Source: Myrica gale
Taxonomy: Eukaryota > Streptophyta > Magnoliopsida > Fagales > Myricaceae
DNA length: 64,000 nt
Direction of reading: 5' to 3'
NCBI GenBank assembly: GCA_963930655.1
Contig: OZ005611.1
Coordinates: forward strand, 689,501-753,500
In this document: positions 25,871 to 37,160 of the stretch, in pieces
Layout of the letters: each line of letters opens with the position of its first letter
Numbering within the stretch: the stretch's first letter is position 1
The notes under the pieces: generated by a model
What the model was told of the DNA's origin: nothing
The model's input: only the letters and a program-made list of their open reading frames with translations
Databases searched by the model: none
Position numbers and translations under genes: made by a program

Positions 25871-26256
25871 AAAACACACCTATAAACTATCGGTTAGTAA
25901 CACTTTATCTAAAACTATCATTTTTAAGATATTACACTCTCAAACTATTAATGTTAGACATTTTGCATCTTAAATTATCAATTTTAACATATTACACCAT
26001 TTAACTACTAATATTAAACACTTTACACCCTCCATTTGACAATAATACCGTTAAGAAATTAATAAATTGATAACAATATCTTTACTATATACAAAATGGG
26101 TCAAGGGCATTATTGTCATTTTAGTCTCAAATTTTGAAAAAGGGTGTAAAGTGTCAAAAATTGATAGTTAGATAGTGTAATGTATCAAAATTGATAGTTT
26201 AGAGTACAAAGTACAAAACATATAGCAGTTTGTTAGTGAAAAATGTATTTTCTCAA
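25871..26256. repeat. Inverted-repeat element with internal tandem units (MITE-like)
   Basis: The left half repeats a theme, (C)TAAACTATCAATTTT...ATTACAC...CACTTTACACCC. The same theme returns inverted in the right half, ending near GAAAAATGTATTTTCTC. The left arm itself holds two or three direct copies of a unit of about 65 bp. The centre is unique sequence with AAGGGCATTATTGTCATTTT. The ends are imprecise and no target duplication was established. Confidence 0.55.
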
Positions 26257-26514
26257 AAAAAAAAAAAAGTATGAATGGTATCATAGTAACAGCACCGTGC
26301 TGGGACACGGCACATGAAAAAGGTGCCTATAAAGTTTGAATTTTGATAGCTATAAGGATCTCAGATTTTATGAGAAATGATTCACTCTGACTCACAACCA
26401 ATGCATATAATTCAATGACACGAGATGTCATGTATTTATTATATTTTATTTATATTGGACCATAAATATCATGTCCTCACATCATTTAATGACTCTTTAT
26501 TTCCAATCTATTAT

Positions 26515-26696
26515 GGGGATGTTTGTTATACCAAATTTTTATGTTCTCAAAAATCTTAACCAAATAAATATATTTCAAAAATTTTAATTTTCACACATAC
26601 ATTTCAAACTTTTTACAAACTCCAATAAATTTTAACATTCAAAAGATTCCCAAAATTTTGAGAATATTTTCCAAAAATTTGGTAAACAAACAAACC
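26515..26696. mobile_element. Second copy of the GTTTGTT-ended MITE
   Basis: About 182 bp, starting GGGGATGTTTGTT and ending AAACAAACAAACC, with the same interior order as the element at 16846-17025 (CCAAATAAATATATTTC, CACACATACATTTC, CTCCAATAAATTTT, AATTTTGAGAATATT). TTAT lies on both sides, which may be a short target duplication of the TTA type. Confidence 0.55.
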
Positions 26697-28985
26697 TTAT
26701 ATATATATATATATAATTTTTGTTAAAATAATAATTCATTTAATTTATCTCCTCCAAGCAGGCCAATGAAATAAATTAATATGGAAAAGTGACTAAAGTA
26801 AGAAGAAATTCTCAATTATTAGGAAAAAATTGAGTGTTGGAGATATTAACTTAGGGATAAACCCTCAATTCCCTACATGAAAAAAAAGGTAATAACTAAA
26901 TATACTGACAATTTCCTTAAATTAAATTTGCGATTTAAATAGAGAGTTAATCAGTCTCTCTAAAATTTAATAAAGATTCAAACTTAATTAATGTAGATAT
27001 TAAATCAAATGCATCCGAAGACGATGCAAGTAAATGAACGTACAAATTACCCTCGCTATCCCCCGTTGGCTCTCACTCAGCTGTAATTACGTTGATTAAT
27101 TGTCTCATTTCTTTGGAAATTATCATGTCCACGTAGAGGCGGGTCTGAGTGTCTCGCTCGATCGACATCGTCCACTCTCGAGGGACCCCACTTGTCAAGA
27201 AAACACCAACCTGTCAATTGACTCGACATTATCCACTCGAGCAAAGTTGTGCCCGAATAAAGAGGTAGAGAGGCAACCTGGACCCGCACATTCCTTTGTA
27301 ATCTGTTCATCTTTGACCTTTGACTACCCACTACCTAATAACAACCAATTGAATCCTAATTATAATCGTACTGGCTACTTTGCGTTGATGACCCTCTCGT
27401 TCTATGATATCTCTAGTTGGAGCCATAATTTCTTCATTTTACAACTCTACCCCACTTATCAAAATTTCTTCCTATATTCATCTCGTAGTCATGGATATAT
27501 ACCGAAATTAACATCGTACGTGGTCTGCTCGTTTGAATATACGAAACTATATAACATAATTTTTTACCATCCACACGGTTGTAAAGTTATGATTAATGTT
27601 TCAGAAAGTACCTTTACTTCTCTCAATGTTTGTTTAAGGATATTAAAACAAACATTATATAATATAGACATTAGTGATAGCAAATCACCTAGCAAGTTTT
27701 CATACATTGATATTGTATTAAAATCTACTATAGTTGTCGAGGAGGATTTGGAGAATCCACTAGGCTACAGTTTTAATTTCACATCTTCTTAGCAAGTAAT
27801 ACTTCTTTCTTTTTATGATCACAATATCCGGAATTTTATTTTAACTAATCTCTTTGATTTGTACAGTTTTTATCTTATACAAATCGAATAATTATCAAGT
27901 CATGTGTTCCTGAAAAGTTACTAATATCTTAGAGATTTCGAATTTAAATCTTTAGGATCTTGTTTGTGATCAAGATTGAACTCAAGCTTTAAGACTTAAT
28001 CCCGCTTTAAGTCATTCACGTTTTGATGTGTAAGAATTCTTAGCGAGTTTCTGCAAATATCATAGCGTCTTCCCAATTTTGCGTGACTCAAAATCAAACG
28101 TCGAATTAAAAAATGAAAAAATATTATTATTTACTATTTCTCCAACTGGCCTTGCACTTCACCTTCTCTCAATTTCAATCTCAAAGGGCCGAAGTCATGA
28201 ATAATAAGCATAAATATATTTTTTAGAGGGCCAAAACTTAAAAAAATAATAAGCATCGTTAATAAAATAAAAGAAATTAATTACTAAGACCTTACTGCAT
28301 CATCCAATTCTAAAAAATCTCAAACCCGATACAAAGTCCCAAAAAAACTATCTCCCAACCCCAATCCAAAATAAAAGCCTAGAAGAAGCACTTCCTGAAG
28401 TTCAAGACTAGGACAATGAACAAACCCACTGCGGTAACACTTTTTTCCTCCATTTGAACGCAAAACAGGAGCATTTTCTTGGCAAAATTCCACTTCAATC
28501 AGGGTCAGAGCTGTTGAGAAAGAGTTTAAAGTTAAACCTCATTGAAGTGGCTCGTTGGAAAGATGAGTCAAAAGTGAGAAGACAAATCAGCATTATTATT
28601 TTTTTTATTTTTTGAAAATTCAGCATAATTGATTGATCACGAAGATCAAAGGGAGTGTAAAGAGAGAAATAGTAAAGTCAGGGAGGCACAAAAGCAAGGA
28701 AGGGACAGCGCACATAATAATGAAGGATGCTTAATCAACGTGGAAACAGTAATAGAACAACAGAGGCAAACGGTATGAAGAAGACTTGAGGCTGAATACG
28801 TAGGACCCACCAGTCGTGCATTTCCTTTGACCAAACAATCTCCCACCACTTCCCAAATTCTGACCAGGGTTAGCTCCCAAGTTAAATGCGACCACACGTG
28901 TGGTCAGAGAGTCAGATAAGGGCAGGAGGAAGGTCGGGGTCAGGTACAGTCCCTCCAGCTGTAGGGTATGTCCATCTGTTCCATT
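26697..28985. other. Intergenic region upstream of the U-box gene
   Basis: It begins with a (TA)n tract (about 26698-26716). A 230-codon open frame at 27100-27792 has no recognisable domain and is judged fortuitous. No element with clear ends was seen. Confidence 0.45.
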
Positions 28986-28988
28986 TCG

Positions 28989-29168
28989 TATAAGAGAAAG
29001 CCAAGCGCAACAAAGTTAAAAGAGAATTTGCAGAGCGCTCAGATTTAGCTTTATCAGTTTTAGTACTGCCATCATCGCTCCCACCTCAAACAAATTCAGG
29101 TTTTAAAGAGAGAGAGAGAGAGGGAGAGAGAGAGAGTCATCGAGACAGTCGACATAGAGAGAAAGAGA
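28989..29168 (+). promoter_or_regulatory. Core promoter and GA-rich 5' leader of the U-box gene
   Basis: A TATAAGAG motif at 28989-28996 is a plausible TATA box. A (GA)n-rich tract at about 29106-29167 runs up to the start codon. Such GA repeats are frequent in plant leaders and can bind BPC/GAGA-binding proteins; that role here is inference. Confidence 0.5.
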
Positions 29169-30425
29169 ATGCCTGGGAGTTTAGAGCCGTTGGATTTGGG
29201 GGTTCAAATTCCTTATCATTTCAGGTGTCCGATCTCGCTCGAGCTGATGCGAGACCCGGTGACCGTCGGCACCGGTCAGACCTACGACCGAGCCAGCATC
29301 GAGTCCTGGGTCGCCACCGGTAACACGACGTGCCCGGTGACGAGGGTCCCACTCACGGACTTCACGCTCATCCCAAACCACACCCTTCGCCGGCTCATCC
29401 AGGACTGGTGCGTCGCGAATCGGTCTTTCGGTGTTGAACGGATTCCCACTCCGAAGCAACCTGCTGACCCGGCTCTGGTCCGTTCGCTGCTGAACCAAGC
29501 CTCTTCAGTGTCGAACCCCGCTCCGTCCCGTCTCTCCGCGCTTCGTCGACTCAGAGGACTCGCTCGTGACTCCGACAATAACCGCTCCGTCATTTCCTCG
29601 CTCAACGCACGCGAAATCCTCGTCAGCATCGTCTTCTCCAGTACTGCATCGGAATCCCCCGAACAGAACCACGAGGCGCTCTCGCTCCTCGTAATGTTCC
29701 CGCTCACCGAGTTGGAGTGCGTGTCGGTGACCTCGGACGTGGACCGAATCGCACTTTTATCACAGCTTATCTTCCATTCCTCGATCGAAGTCCGAGTCAA
29801 CTCGGCGGCACTCATCGAAATTGTCGTGGCCGGAACTCGGTGCCCAGAACTCCGTGCTCAAGTCACCAATGTCGACGAAATATTCGAAGGAGTAATAGGA
29901 ATCATGAAAGATCCAATCGCTGCTTATCCGCGAGCTCTAAAGGTAGGAGTGAAGGCGTTGTTCGCTCTGTGCTTGGTGAAGCAGACGAGGCACAAGGCGG
30001 TCTCAGCCGGAGCCGCGGAGGCTCTCATAGACCGATTGGCCGATTTTGAGAAGTGTGACGCAGAGCGAGCGCTCGCCACAATCGAGCTTCTCTGCCGGGT
30101 TCCTGCGGGATGCTCGGCGTTCGCAGCTCACGCACTCACAGTGCCTTTGCTGGTGAAGATAATCCTGAAGATCTCCGACCGCGCTACGGAATACGCAGCC
30201 GGAGCGCTTCTCTCTCTCTGCTCATCGTCGGAGCACAGCCAGAGAGACGCGGTGGCCGCGGGGGTGGTCACTCAACTACTTTTGCTGGTGCAGAGCGACT
30301 GCACGGACAGGGCCAAGAGGAAGGCCCAGCTGTTGCTGAAGCTTCTTCGGGAGTCGTGGCCTGAAGATTCCATCGGAAACTCTGACGATTTTGTTTGCAG
30401 TGAGGTTGTGATTCCGTCCTACTGA
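29169..30425 (+). CDS. PUB26: U-box E3 ubiquitin ligase, PUB25/PUB26-like
   Basis: A single-exon frame of 418 residues. The N-terminus MPGSLEPLDLGVQIPYHF runs into the U-box (about 13-81: RCPISLELMRDPVTV, TGQTYDRASIESW, CPVTR, IPNHTLRRLIQDWC). The conserved GVERIPTPKQPADP linker follows. The rest is a helical ARM-type repeat region, with RATEYAAGALLSLC and LLLLVQSDCTDRAKRKAQ near the end. Family members move ubiquitin from an E2 to immune and stress signalling proteins. PUB25/26 are known to act on the kinase BIK1 and in the cold response. The length matches PUB26 closely. The G+C-rich coding region contrasts with its AT-rich flanks and produces long spurious frames on both strands. PUB25 and PUB26 cannot be separated from sequence alone. 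Confidence 0.92.
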   Translation: MPGSLEPLDLGVQIPYHFRCPISLELMRDPVTVGTGQTYDRASIESWVATGNTTCPVTRVPLTDFTLIPNHTLRRLIQDWCVANRSFGVERIPTPKQPADPALVRSLLNQASSVSNPAPSRLSALRRLRGLARDSDNNRSVISSLNAREILVSIVFSSTASESPEQNHEALSLLVMFPLTELECVSVTSDVDRIALLSQLIFHSSIEVRVNSAALIEIVVAGTRCPELRAQVTNVDEIFEGVIGIMKDPIAAYPRALKVGVKALFALCLVKQTRHKAVSAGAAEALIDRLADFEKCDAERALATIELLCRVPAGCSAFAAHALTVPLLVKIILKISDRATEYAAGALLSLCSSSEHSQRDAVAAGVVTQLLLLVQSDCTDRAKRKAQLLLKLLRESWPEDSIGNSDDFVCSEVVIPSY

Positions 30426-33415
30426 TTCCTGATGATCGCGAAGACAACGGTGACGATGATTATTCAATCCAATCTCAATTTTTGTTATTTTTAGCAATTA
30501 AAAAAAAGAAGAAGAAAAAATGGGGAGTTCTGATTCGTGTATAGGAATTTGTAATTCTGTATGTAAGAATTTTCTTGAAAAGTTTTATAAAAAAGTCAAG
30601 AGAGAAAAAAAAGCAAATGAAAAGATAGACGTCTGTCGTTTTTCCTTTTCATGATTTTTTGGTGGGTGGTCATTTTGTTGTCGTTTGACATCGCAGTAAA
30701 TAATAGCTATTACTATGCAATTGCGGTCCGATTTGTTTGGTGGAATCTTTCTGCTGATTGGTGGAGTCAGAGACAGAATGTTCACTGCCCACTCTCCTTC
30801 TCTGATGGAGATTACCTTTGAAAATGGAAAGGATGAAGTGTTTCAGTAATTGAACTGACTGCAACCTAAGTTTGAATAGGTGGGGGACAGTAGACACACG
30901 TACTTTCATGGCTTGTTTGATTAGAGCTCTACCTGGAAATTAGATTTCAAGTTTGGAGTGTTTTGACTGGGCTCTCAGATGTGTGGGGCTCTAAATTTGG
31001 AACTTCGAAATTTGTATAGTCAGGTCCAGCCAGTTCTTTTGTTTTGTTTGGCGTGAAGAGGAACGAAGGGGTGTCGAACGTGATAATTCTGAGAAAGTGC
31101 GAACAAAAGTGTTTTCTATTTGCAACTATTTATGATTCAGTTTTTCTGTCCCGTGGAGGTTGCCTGGATACGTATATGGAAGTTCTAACCCTTAGACTCC
31201 GGTCTAGGTTGTCTCTGTGAAATCACGGGCACAGATAAAACAAGTGACTTAAGTAAGGTGTCTGTGAGCTATAGGCCACTGCACTGGCCTTTTCTAAAGT
31301 TGATACGTGCATTAGGCGAGGTTTACATACATGGGTTCTCTCTATTTTCCAAAACAGAAAAGTTTCTCAACCTTAAATGCTGAAAATAGGAATTATTGGG
31401 GGGTAGTGAGCGTTGGTTACATATGGGTCATGGAGCTTTGGAGTTGGGTTCGACTTCGACCTTGGACTGAGGAAGATACCAACAGCTAGCCCCGCGTGCA
31501 TGCTAGGTGGGGGTCTACAAAAGAATTATGTTATGGCAGATATGCTATAGAGTTTATGTGGCTTAAAAATGAAGAGGATGACATTCACATCTTTGTCTAA
31601 TAAAACCATGGAATCACATGGCTTGGTTCTTATTCCTGTGATGGCCTTTAGTGCCCACATGCCCAACTCAACTTTGTTCCAGCTTAATCACAAGATCTTA
31701 GTTTGTCTTTCGAAATCCATGATATCCAGCATTTTCATTTTCAGTTGGGACCCATATCACTTATTGTCTCTCTTCAACTTTTTTGAATTTGTCATATTGT
31801 TGAGTTGTTGAAAAGCTACTAATATCTTTCAAACTCCGTTACAAGTCGCAATTTGATTCTGGGTAAAAGTGTGAGGAAAGCAAACGACTTAAACTTGGGT
31901 CTCCGGGTGAGAAATTTTAGGTAAATAAGACAAATGAGTCACCTAATTTAGGTGGTAAACAATGGAACCTACAAGACGGACAGAGATTTCGTGAGAATAC
32001 TTTCGGAAAAGCATAGCTCTTTATTAATTGCCACGTGCACAACGACAACACGTGCATTTACACTACTCGGCCATTAGATAAACGCTGTGTGTCTATGGAA
32101 TCTGCCTTGATACATTGAAACGGCACCTCAATCTAAAAGTCTAAGCTCATACGCTTAGACCTAATAATATGCATTAATTTACACTTGTTTTTTATTCGAT
32201 GCGGGATAGACTATCATTTGGTTGAAATGATAAAAAGTACACGTGTCTCAATGTTGAACATCTTCACTTTCAAATATATAGTTTATAATGGTATCCTCTG
32301 CGATTTGGGCGAGGAATAAAGGGAAGTGAGTTTAGGACTCACACTACCCGATCAGAGCTTTCCTGTTCGAGCAGTTGTGGGTCCCGTACGGGACCCACTC
32401 ATCTGTATCCCTATCTTTTCGAATTTGCACCTATAATTCAGTCACCCGAATTATAGCCTGATCCATCGTTTATGATCCAATATATATATTTATCAAGTTC
32501 CGATATATTCGTACATATACGATGGTGAATCTTTGGCAAGGCAACGGGAAATTTGAAAAACTAACAGGCCACGATATATTCTGGACCAGAGATTCCAACT
32601 CGACTGCTCCAGTTGATGCCCAGACCAGTCTGGGCCTAATTTTCAAGCCTGCCGAGTCGCCGACTGGGCTTTAGGCCGAAAATAGAATAAAAGGATACTC
32701 GTAAATTGGGCCTTATTGGCCTAGCTTGAAAGGAATTGGCCTCTCAACCGGGAAGTTAATTTGGACAACAATAGCTGTAGTCGGAGAGGTGAGTTGGATG
32801 TGAATGGATTGAAAAGCTTGAGGATTTGAAGGCCTTGTATTTTCTATTTACTTTCATAATTAATTAATCTGCAAGAAAGAAAGAAAGACAGAAAAAAGTT
32901 GTAGTTTATACTTGCAGTTATATAGCTAGAACAAATGGTAAAAAACAATTCATCCAGAAGAAAGAACCTACTTATTCTTGAGTACTTTTTCTATGGATAA
33001 TTTTAAATGTTTTTTTTTTAAAAACTTAATAATAGGATTATGTTGTTTTGGGATCGGCAAGTAAAACAAAAAACATGAATTGGTGCAGCTAGAGAGAGAG
33101 AAAGAGTGAAGTACTGTAGTTTTATATGAACAGTATACTGTAGCAATTGAACTGCTTAATTAGTTTGAACTTTTGACAGCACACAACCTGGTTGCAAATT
33201 GCTGCTTGTACGGAGTTACGGCTTTGTAAATGCGCCAAAACTAGAAGTTAACAGGCCGAAAAAACCCTATTTATAAGCTATCTGGAGCGATGACTATGTA
33301 TGAGGGGTTATTTGGGTCCCGCAAATTCCCAGAGTGATCTTTTGGGGGGTAAACTTGAGTCGATACCAAAGATGAAAGCCTTTATTTTCAATGTTGTGTT
33401 TCCAATATCGGATGG
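30426..33415. other. Intergenic region between the U-box and bHLH genes
   Basis: No gene was recognised. A perfect 22-bp palindrome lies at 32377-32398 and shares the GTGGGTCCC core with the hairpin element at 36981-37160. The 3' UTRs of both flanking genes must fall here. Confidence 0.5.
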
Positions 33416-35616
33416 TTACGGTGAGACCCACAACATGATCTCTCCCGCAGCTTGTCTGTATATTTCTTCTGCGAGAAATGCCAACCCTTGGAACTGATTG
33501 GAAGCTCCAGTACTTATAACCTGCTCAAGCACAAAGTAGCTAGGGTCAACCTGATGTAAGGATAAAATCTTATCAGGAAACGGATATTAATTACCATGTA
33601 AATATAGACAACTAATACACTAATCTCTAGATGTGTTCTAATCCTAGTTTGAGAACCAGTTTGCAAGCATCCCATATGGTCAATAACATAAGTGAGGTTA
33701 AACGATTCAGGAACATTAATAAGTAATTAAGATTCAGAACTTCGAAGAAAGGTTATCCGGCTGTTGGTGACACTACTCAGCCTGATGTTAGACATTTCTC
33801 GAAACATGAATTTATATAGAAATTAACTGAAAAAGAATGTATGATCATAAGAGCAAAAGGGAGAAGTCTGCAGGTAGAATAACACATTGGACTTACTTGT
33901 GCGTGAATCATGTACATGCTCCGGTTACAATCCGAGCTAATATGAGCAGTTCGCACCTCTATTCTATGCTTTTCCAACACATAGCAGATGGTGGTCAAGA
34001 GGCCAGGCTTCTTATGCGAGCACACACTAATTTGTGCTTCATCCCCGCAAATATTCAAGACGACGTTGGGAGAAGTCCACGTTTGGAAGTTTACAGGGTA
34101 TCGAAAACCTGAAAGTGAATGTGCAGGATGAATTGCTGTCATAGCCAGGTTATTTGAAGATCCTTGATCTGCCAAGAACGCCTCCCTCGAGTCGTATGAG
34201 GGCTTTTGGGAGGCGATTGTAGTTGGCTCAAAGCCGAAAGTCGCAGCTCCTAATTGGAGCCTTTCAAGCTTCTGTTTCTGTAGCTTCTGGAGAGATTGTT
34301 GTAGGGTTTTGATGTAGTTTACTGCTTCATCCACAATGGTGGACTTGTCGGCCTGTGCAAATTAAGCTCAAATGAAATATTGGTAACTTAGAAGAGTAAA
34401 GTACAATCAATTGCTAGCAACAGTATTCTTGAAATCAAACGACTTAAACTCATGCAAGAAGTTTCTGTAAGGTTGTAATTTGTTGCCTTATATACAACTA
34501 ATTGCCAAAACATTAAAGATGGGACGGTGGATTTTAATTGCAGACCGTCTAATTTACCGTATATTATTTGGTTTCATTAATTTTAAACCTGAAACAAACT
34601 CTACGAGCCAATATTCATACATTGACGCCATTCTCAAGATACATGTACACATTAATTGCAAGAGAAGACAACTACATGCACACTCCTTTTCTGGGTCAAA
34701 AGTGGAGGTATAAAACATGCAATTATGCAAACAAGAGCCGGGACCTCAACAAAAATGACCACTTCTTGCTCATCCTTATAGAACCTGGCTGTAAGCTTTG
34801 GGGAGTTGTATGTGTCGCTTTTTCCATTTTTCGGTAGAAGCACTGCAAAATGACCAAAAGCGATAGATATGCATGAACGGTATATAAATATAAATCTTTG
34901 ATTTTCCTGTACCAGCGAGAGTTAAAAATCACATTTGAATTCTTGGTTTTGACGGATAACTAGTGCCTTCCAGATTTCTCTTTAATCCCCATTAAACTTT
35001 TTGGCTAAGCGAGGAAGAGACAAATTAATAGAGACAGAGATAGACACATGCCATTTCCTTCTAACTCCCACGAAGGAAAGAAAGTAAAAAGTTCAGTACT
35101 TGATAGGTATAAATATCAAAAGGAAAATTTTAATGAAAAGGACATTCTCTTTTTAAAAGCTGTAACATTGAACAGCAAGAGAGAGAGAGAGAGACATGTC
35201 ATGCAAACAGCAATATCCATTGACCTTCAATCTCGAAAAAGCAATAATTTTACCTTAGGAGGAAGCTGGGGAAGCAAAGCATGAAGATTGGCAAACATGT
35301 TCCTCATCTTCTTCCTCCTCTCTCGCTCTGTCCATATATGTATCTCATGATCTGATTCACCACCCGCTTTTCCTTCTTCCTTCCCCCGACTGCCACACCC
35401 TTTCCCATCTTTGCTGTCACCTCCGGGGCCCCTCTTCTTTTTACCGGGCCGCGCCGCCTTTTCCATACCTATCTCTGTCTGGCTATTCGAGCTAGACTCG
35501 GGTATCTTCTTCCCCGATTTCTCATCACTGCCAGCTGAATCGTCTGAATTCGAGAAGCCCCAGGACTGGTTTAATTCCCACAAGAAACCGTCGTGTCCTC
35601 CTCCTCCTTCAGACAT
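33416..35616 (-). CDS. ZOU: ZHOUPI/RGE1-type bHLH transcription factor (bHLH95-like)
   Basis: Three exons: 35616-35254, 34352-33897 and 33550-33416; all junctions are phase 0 and the protein has 317 residues (Arabidopsis ZOU has about 308). The acidic/Ser-rich and then Lys/Gly-rich N-terminus ends at about residue 90. The bHLH spans about 91-150 ([15 protein letters not shown], then LLPQLPPK | [17 protein letters not shown]). The first intron falls in the HLH loop. An ACT-like C-terminal domain follows (about 195-270, including [21 protein letters not shown]). In Arabidopsis, ZOU acts with ICE1 in the nucleus of endosperm cells to drive endosperm breakdown and embryo cuticle formation. I chose exon 3 from the acceptor at 33551-33552 because it keeps frame through [11 protein letters not shown] to a TAA. 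Confidence 0.88.
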
Positions 35617-35991
35617 GGCTAGCTACAGTGATAGAGCGAGGAATTGAGAGCGAGAGAGCTGTGGAAGGAGGAAGATATAGGGGGTGCGAGGAGGAGGCGT
35701 TTAAAAAAGGTGGCAAAAGGCTTAGGTGTGAGAGAGATATGATTAAGCTGGCACAAAAGAACCCAAAATACAATCATAAGCCAATGCCGTTACTGGGCTC
35801 AAAAACTAAAACGGATAGCCTAAGTACTCAAATGGCCAAACCATTTAGATTACCTTTCTTTCCATTTATTTCTATGGCGCCACTGCCTTAATTAGAAAGA
35901 AATGTAATTTGATCAATAAAAGGAAAAAAAAGAGAGTGACTAGTGCTCAAGACTCTGTATTTGGGCTTGATAGTGGAATAAAAAAAATTTA

Positions 35992-36242
35992 GGTTAAATG
36001 CATGTCATGCCCCTGTGGTATGCGGTAATAGTAAATATGCACCTAAGGTAAACAAAGTCCTTTTCATATCCCTGAGGTAAACATTCAGGAGTAAATATGC
36101 TCTTCCGTTATGTTTACCTCAGAGTATGAAAGAGCATATTTGCTCCTGAATGTTTACCTCAGGAGTATGAAAAAGGCTTTGTTTATCTCAGGGACATATT
36201 TACTATTACCGCATACCACAAAGACATGACATGCATTTAACC
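35992..36242. repeat. Long near-perfect fold-back element upstream of the ZOU-like gene
   Basis: The whole 251-bp sequence is an inverted repeat with arms of about 120 bp. Arms start GGTTAAATGCATGTCATG and run through GGTATGCGGTAATAGTAAATATG and GAGGTAAACATTCAGGAG. It lies about 375 bp upstream of the ZOU-like start codon. The arms differ at a few sites only. No clear target duplication was seen; the flanks are A-rich. Confidence 0.82.
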
Positions 36243-36980
36243 AAAAAAAACTTTATCTCCGTCAGTTGCATTTAAATTTAAACCGACCGAGCAATTATAT
36301 AAAGGTCTTTATTTTTTTATCACATTCGCCACAGCCCTTAGATATCAGTTTTAAACAAAAAGACATAATTACTTACTGGGTCCGGAATAAAATTATCTAC
36401 TTAATCAATTAAGGAGAAAAGACGCGACCGTTTCATGCAATGATTATATGTCAGGATATCAATTGTAACAAGCAAACTTACCAAAAAGAAAAAGAAAAAA
36501 TGGTTATCTTCTATTACAATTCTTTGAGCTGTCAACAATCTAGAGTGGAAGTCTTTATAAAGTAGTCTCAAAATGCGTGTAAGAATCTATCTCGGTATTA
36601 TAAATAATATTGTATTTATTTATTTATGCGTTAGTCTTTTTGGAATTGCATCACAATTAGAAAATGGAATCTTTGAAGATTTTAATTCAAAAAGTCTTAA
36701 TATATGTAAATAATTAATTGGTATAGAGGATGAGCTTTGCAAGTTCAAGATGTACGTAATAAGTTAAGAGTTTTGACAATTTTTTCAGAATAATTTTTTT
36801 AATTTAATAATTACTTGATTTATGTAACACAGGAAAAATATTAGTCTATATGCTATTAAATCACTCAGTTAAAAATAGGAAAAAAAGATTTAGAATTCTC
36901 AAAATATTACGTGTCTATCTACCCTAAGCTAAGTCGACGTGGCCTAAGATCGGGAAGAGATATAAAGGAAAGAGGCTCTC

Positions 36981-37160
36981 CTGCAATTCCTAGGGTATTG
37001 CAAGGGAAGCAATTAGGAGAGAGAGGGACACGAAGTGTGGGTCCCACTGTGGGACCCACACTGCCCCTGCCCAAACAGTATTTTCGGGTAGTATGGGTCC
37101 CACGGTCATGTGTCCCTCTCTCTCCTAATTGCTCCCCCTGCAATACCCTAGGAATTGCAG
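36981..37160. repeat. Hairpin element with about 50-bp terminal stems
   Basis: The left end CTGCAATTCCTAGGGTATTG and the right end are near-perfect inverted repeats of about 50 bp, including a GCAATTAGGAGAGAGAGGG block. A nested GTGGGTCCCAC/GTGGGACCCAC palindrome lies near 37038-37061. It is MITE-like or microRNA-like in shape. It lies about 1.4 kb upstream of the ZOU-like gene. Confidence 0.75.

Noticed and set aside
27100-27792. 230-codon open frame in the spacer before the U-box gene
   Set aside because: No recognisable domain, signal peptide or splice context, low-complexity AT-driven residues, and no neighbour that would explain it.
29181-29815. Long minus-strand frames opposite the U-box gene
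   Set aside because: These are shadows of a GC-rich coding exon on the other strand.
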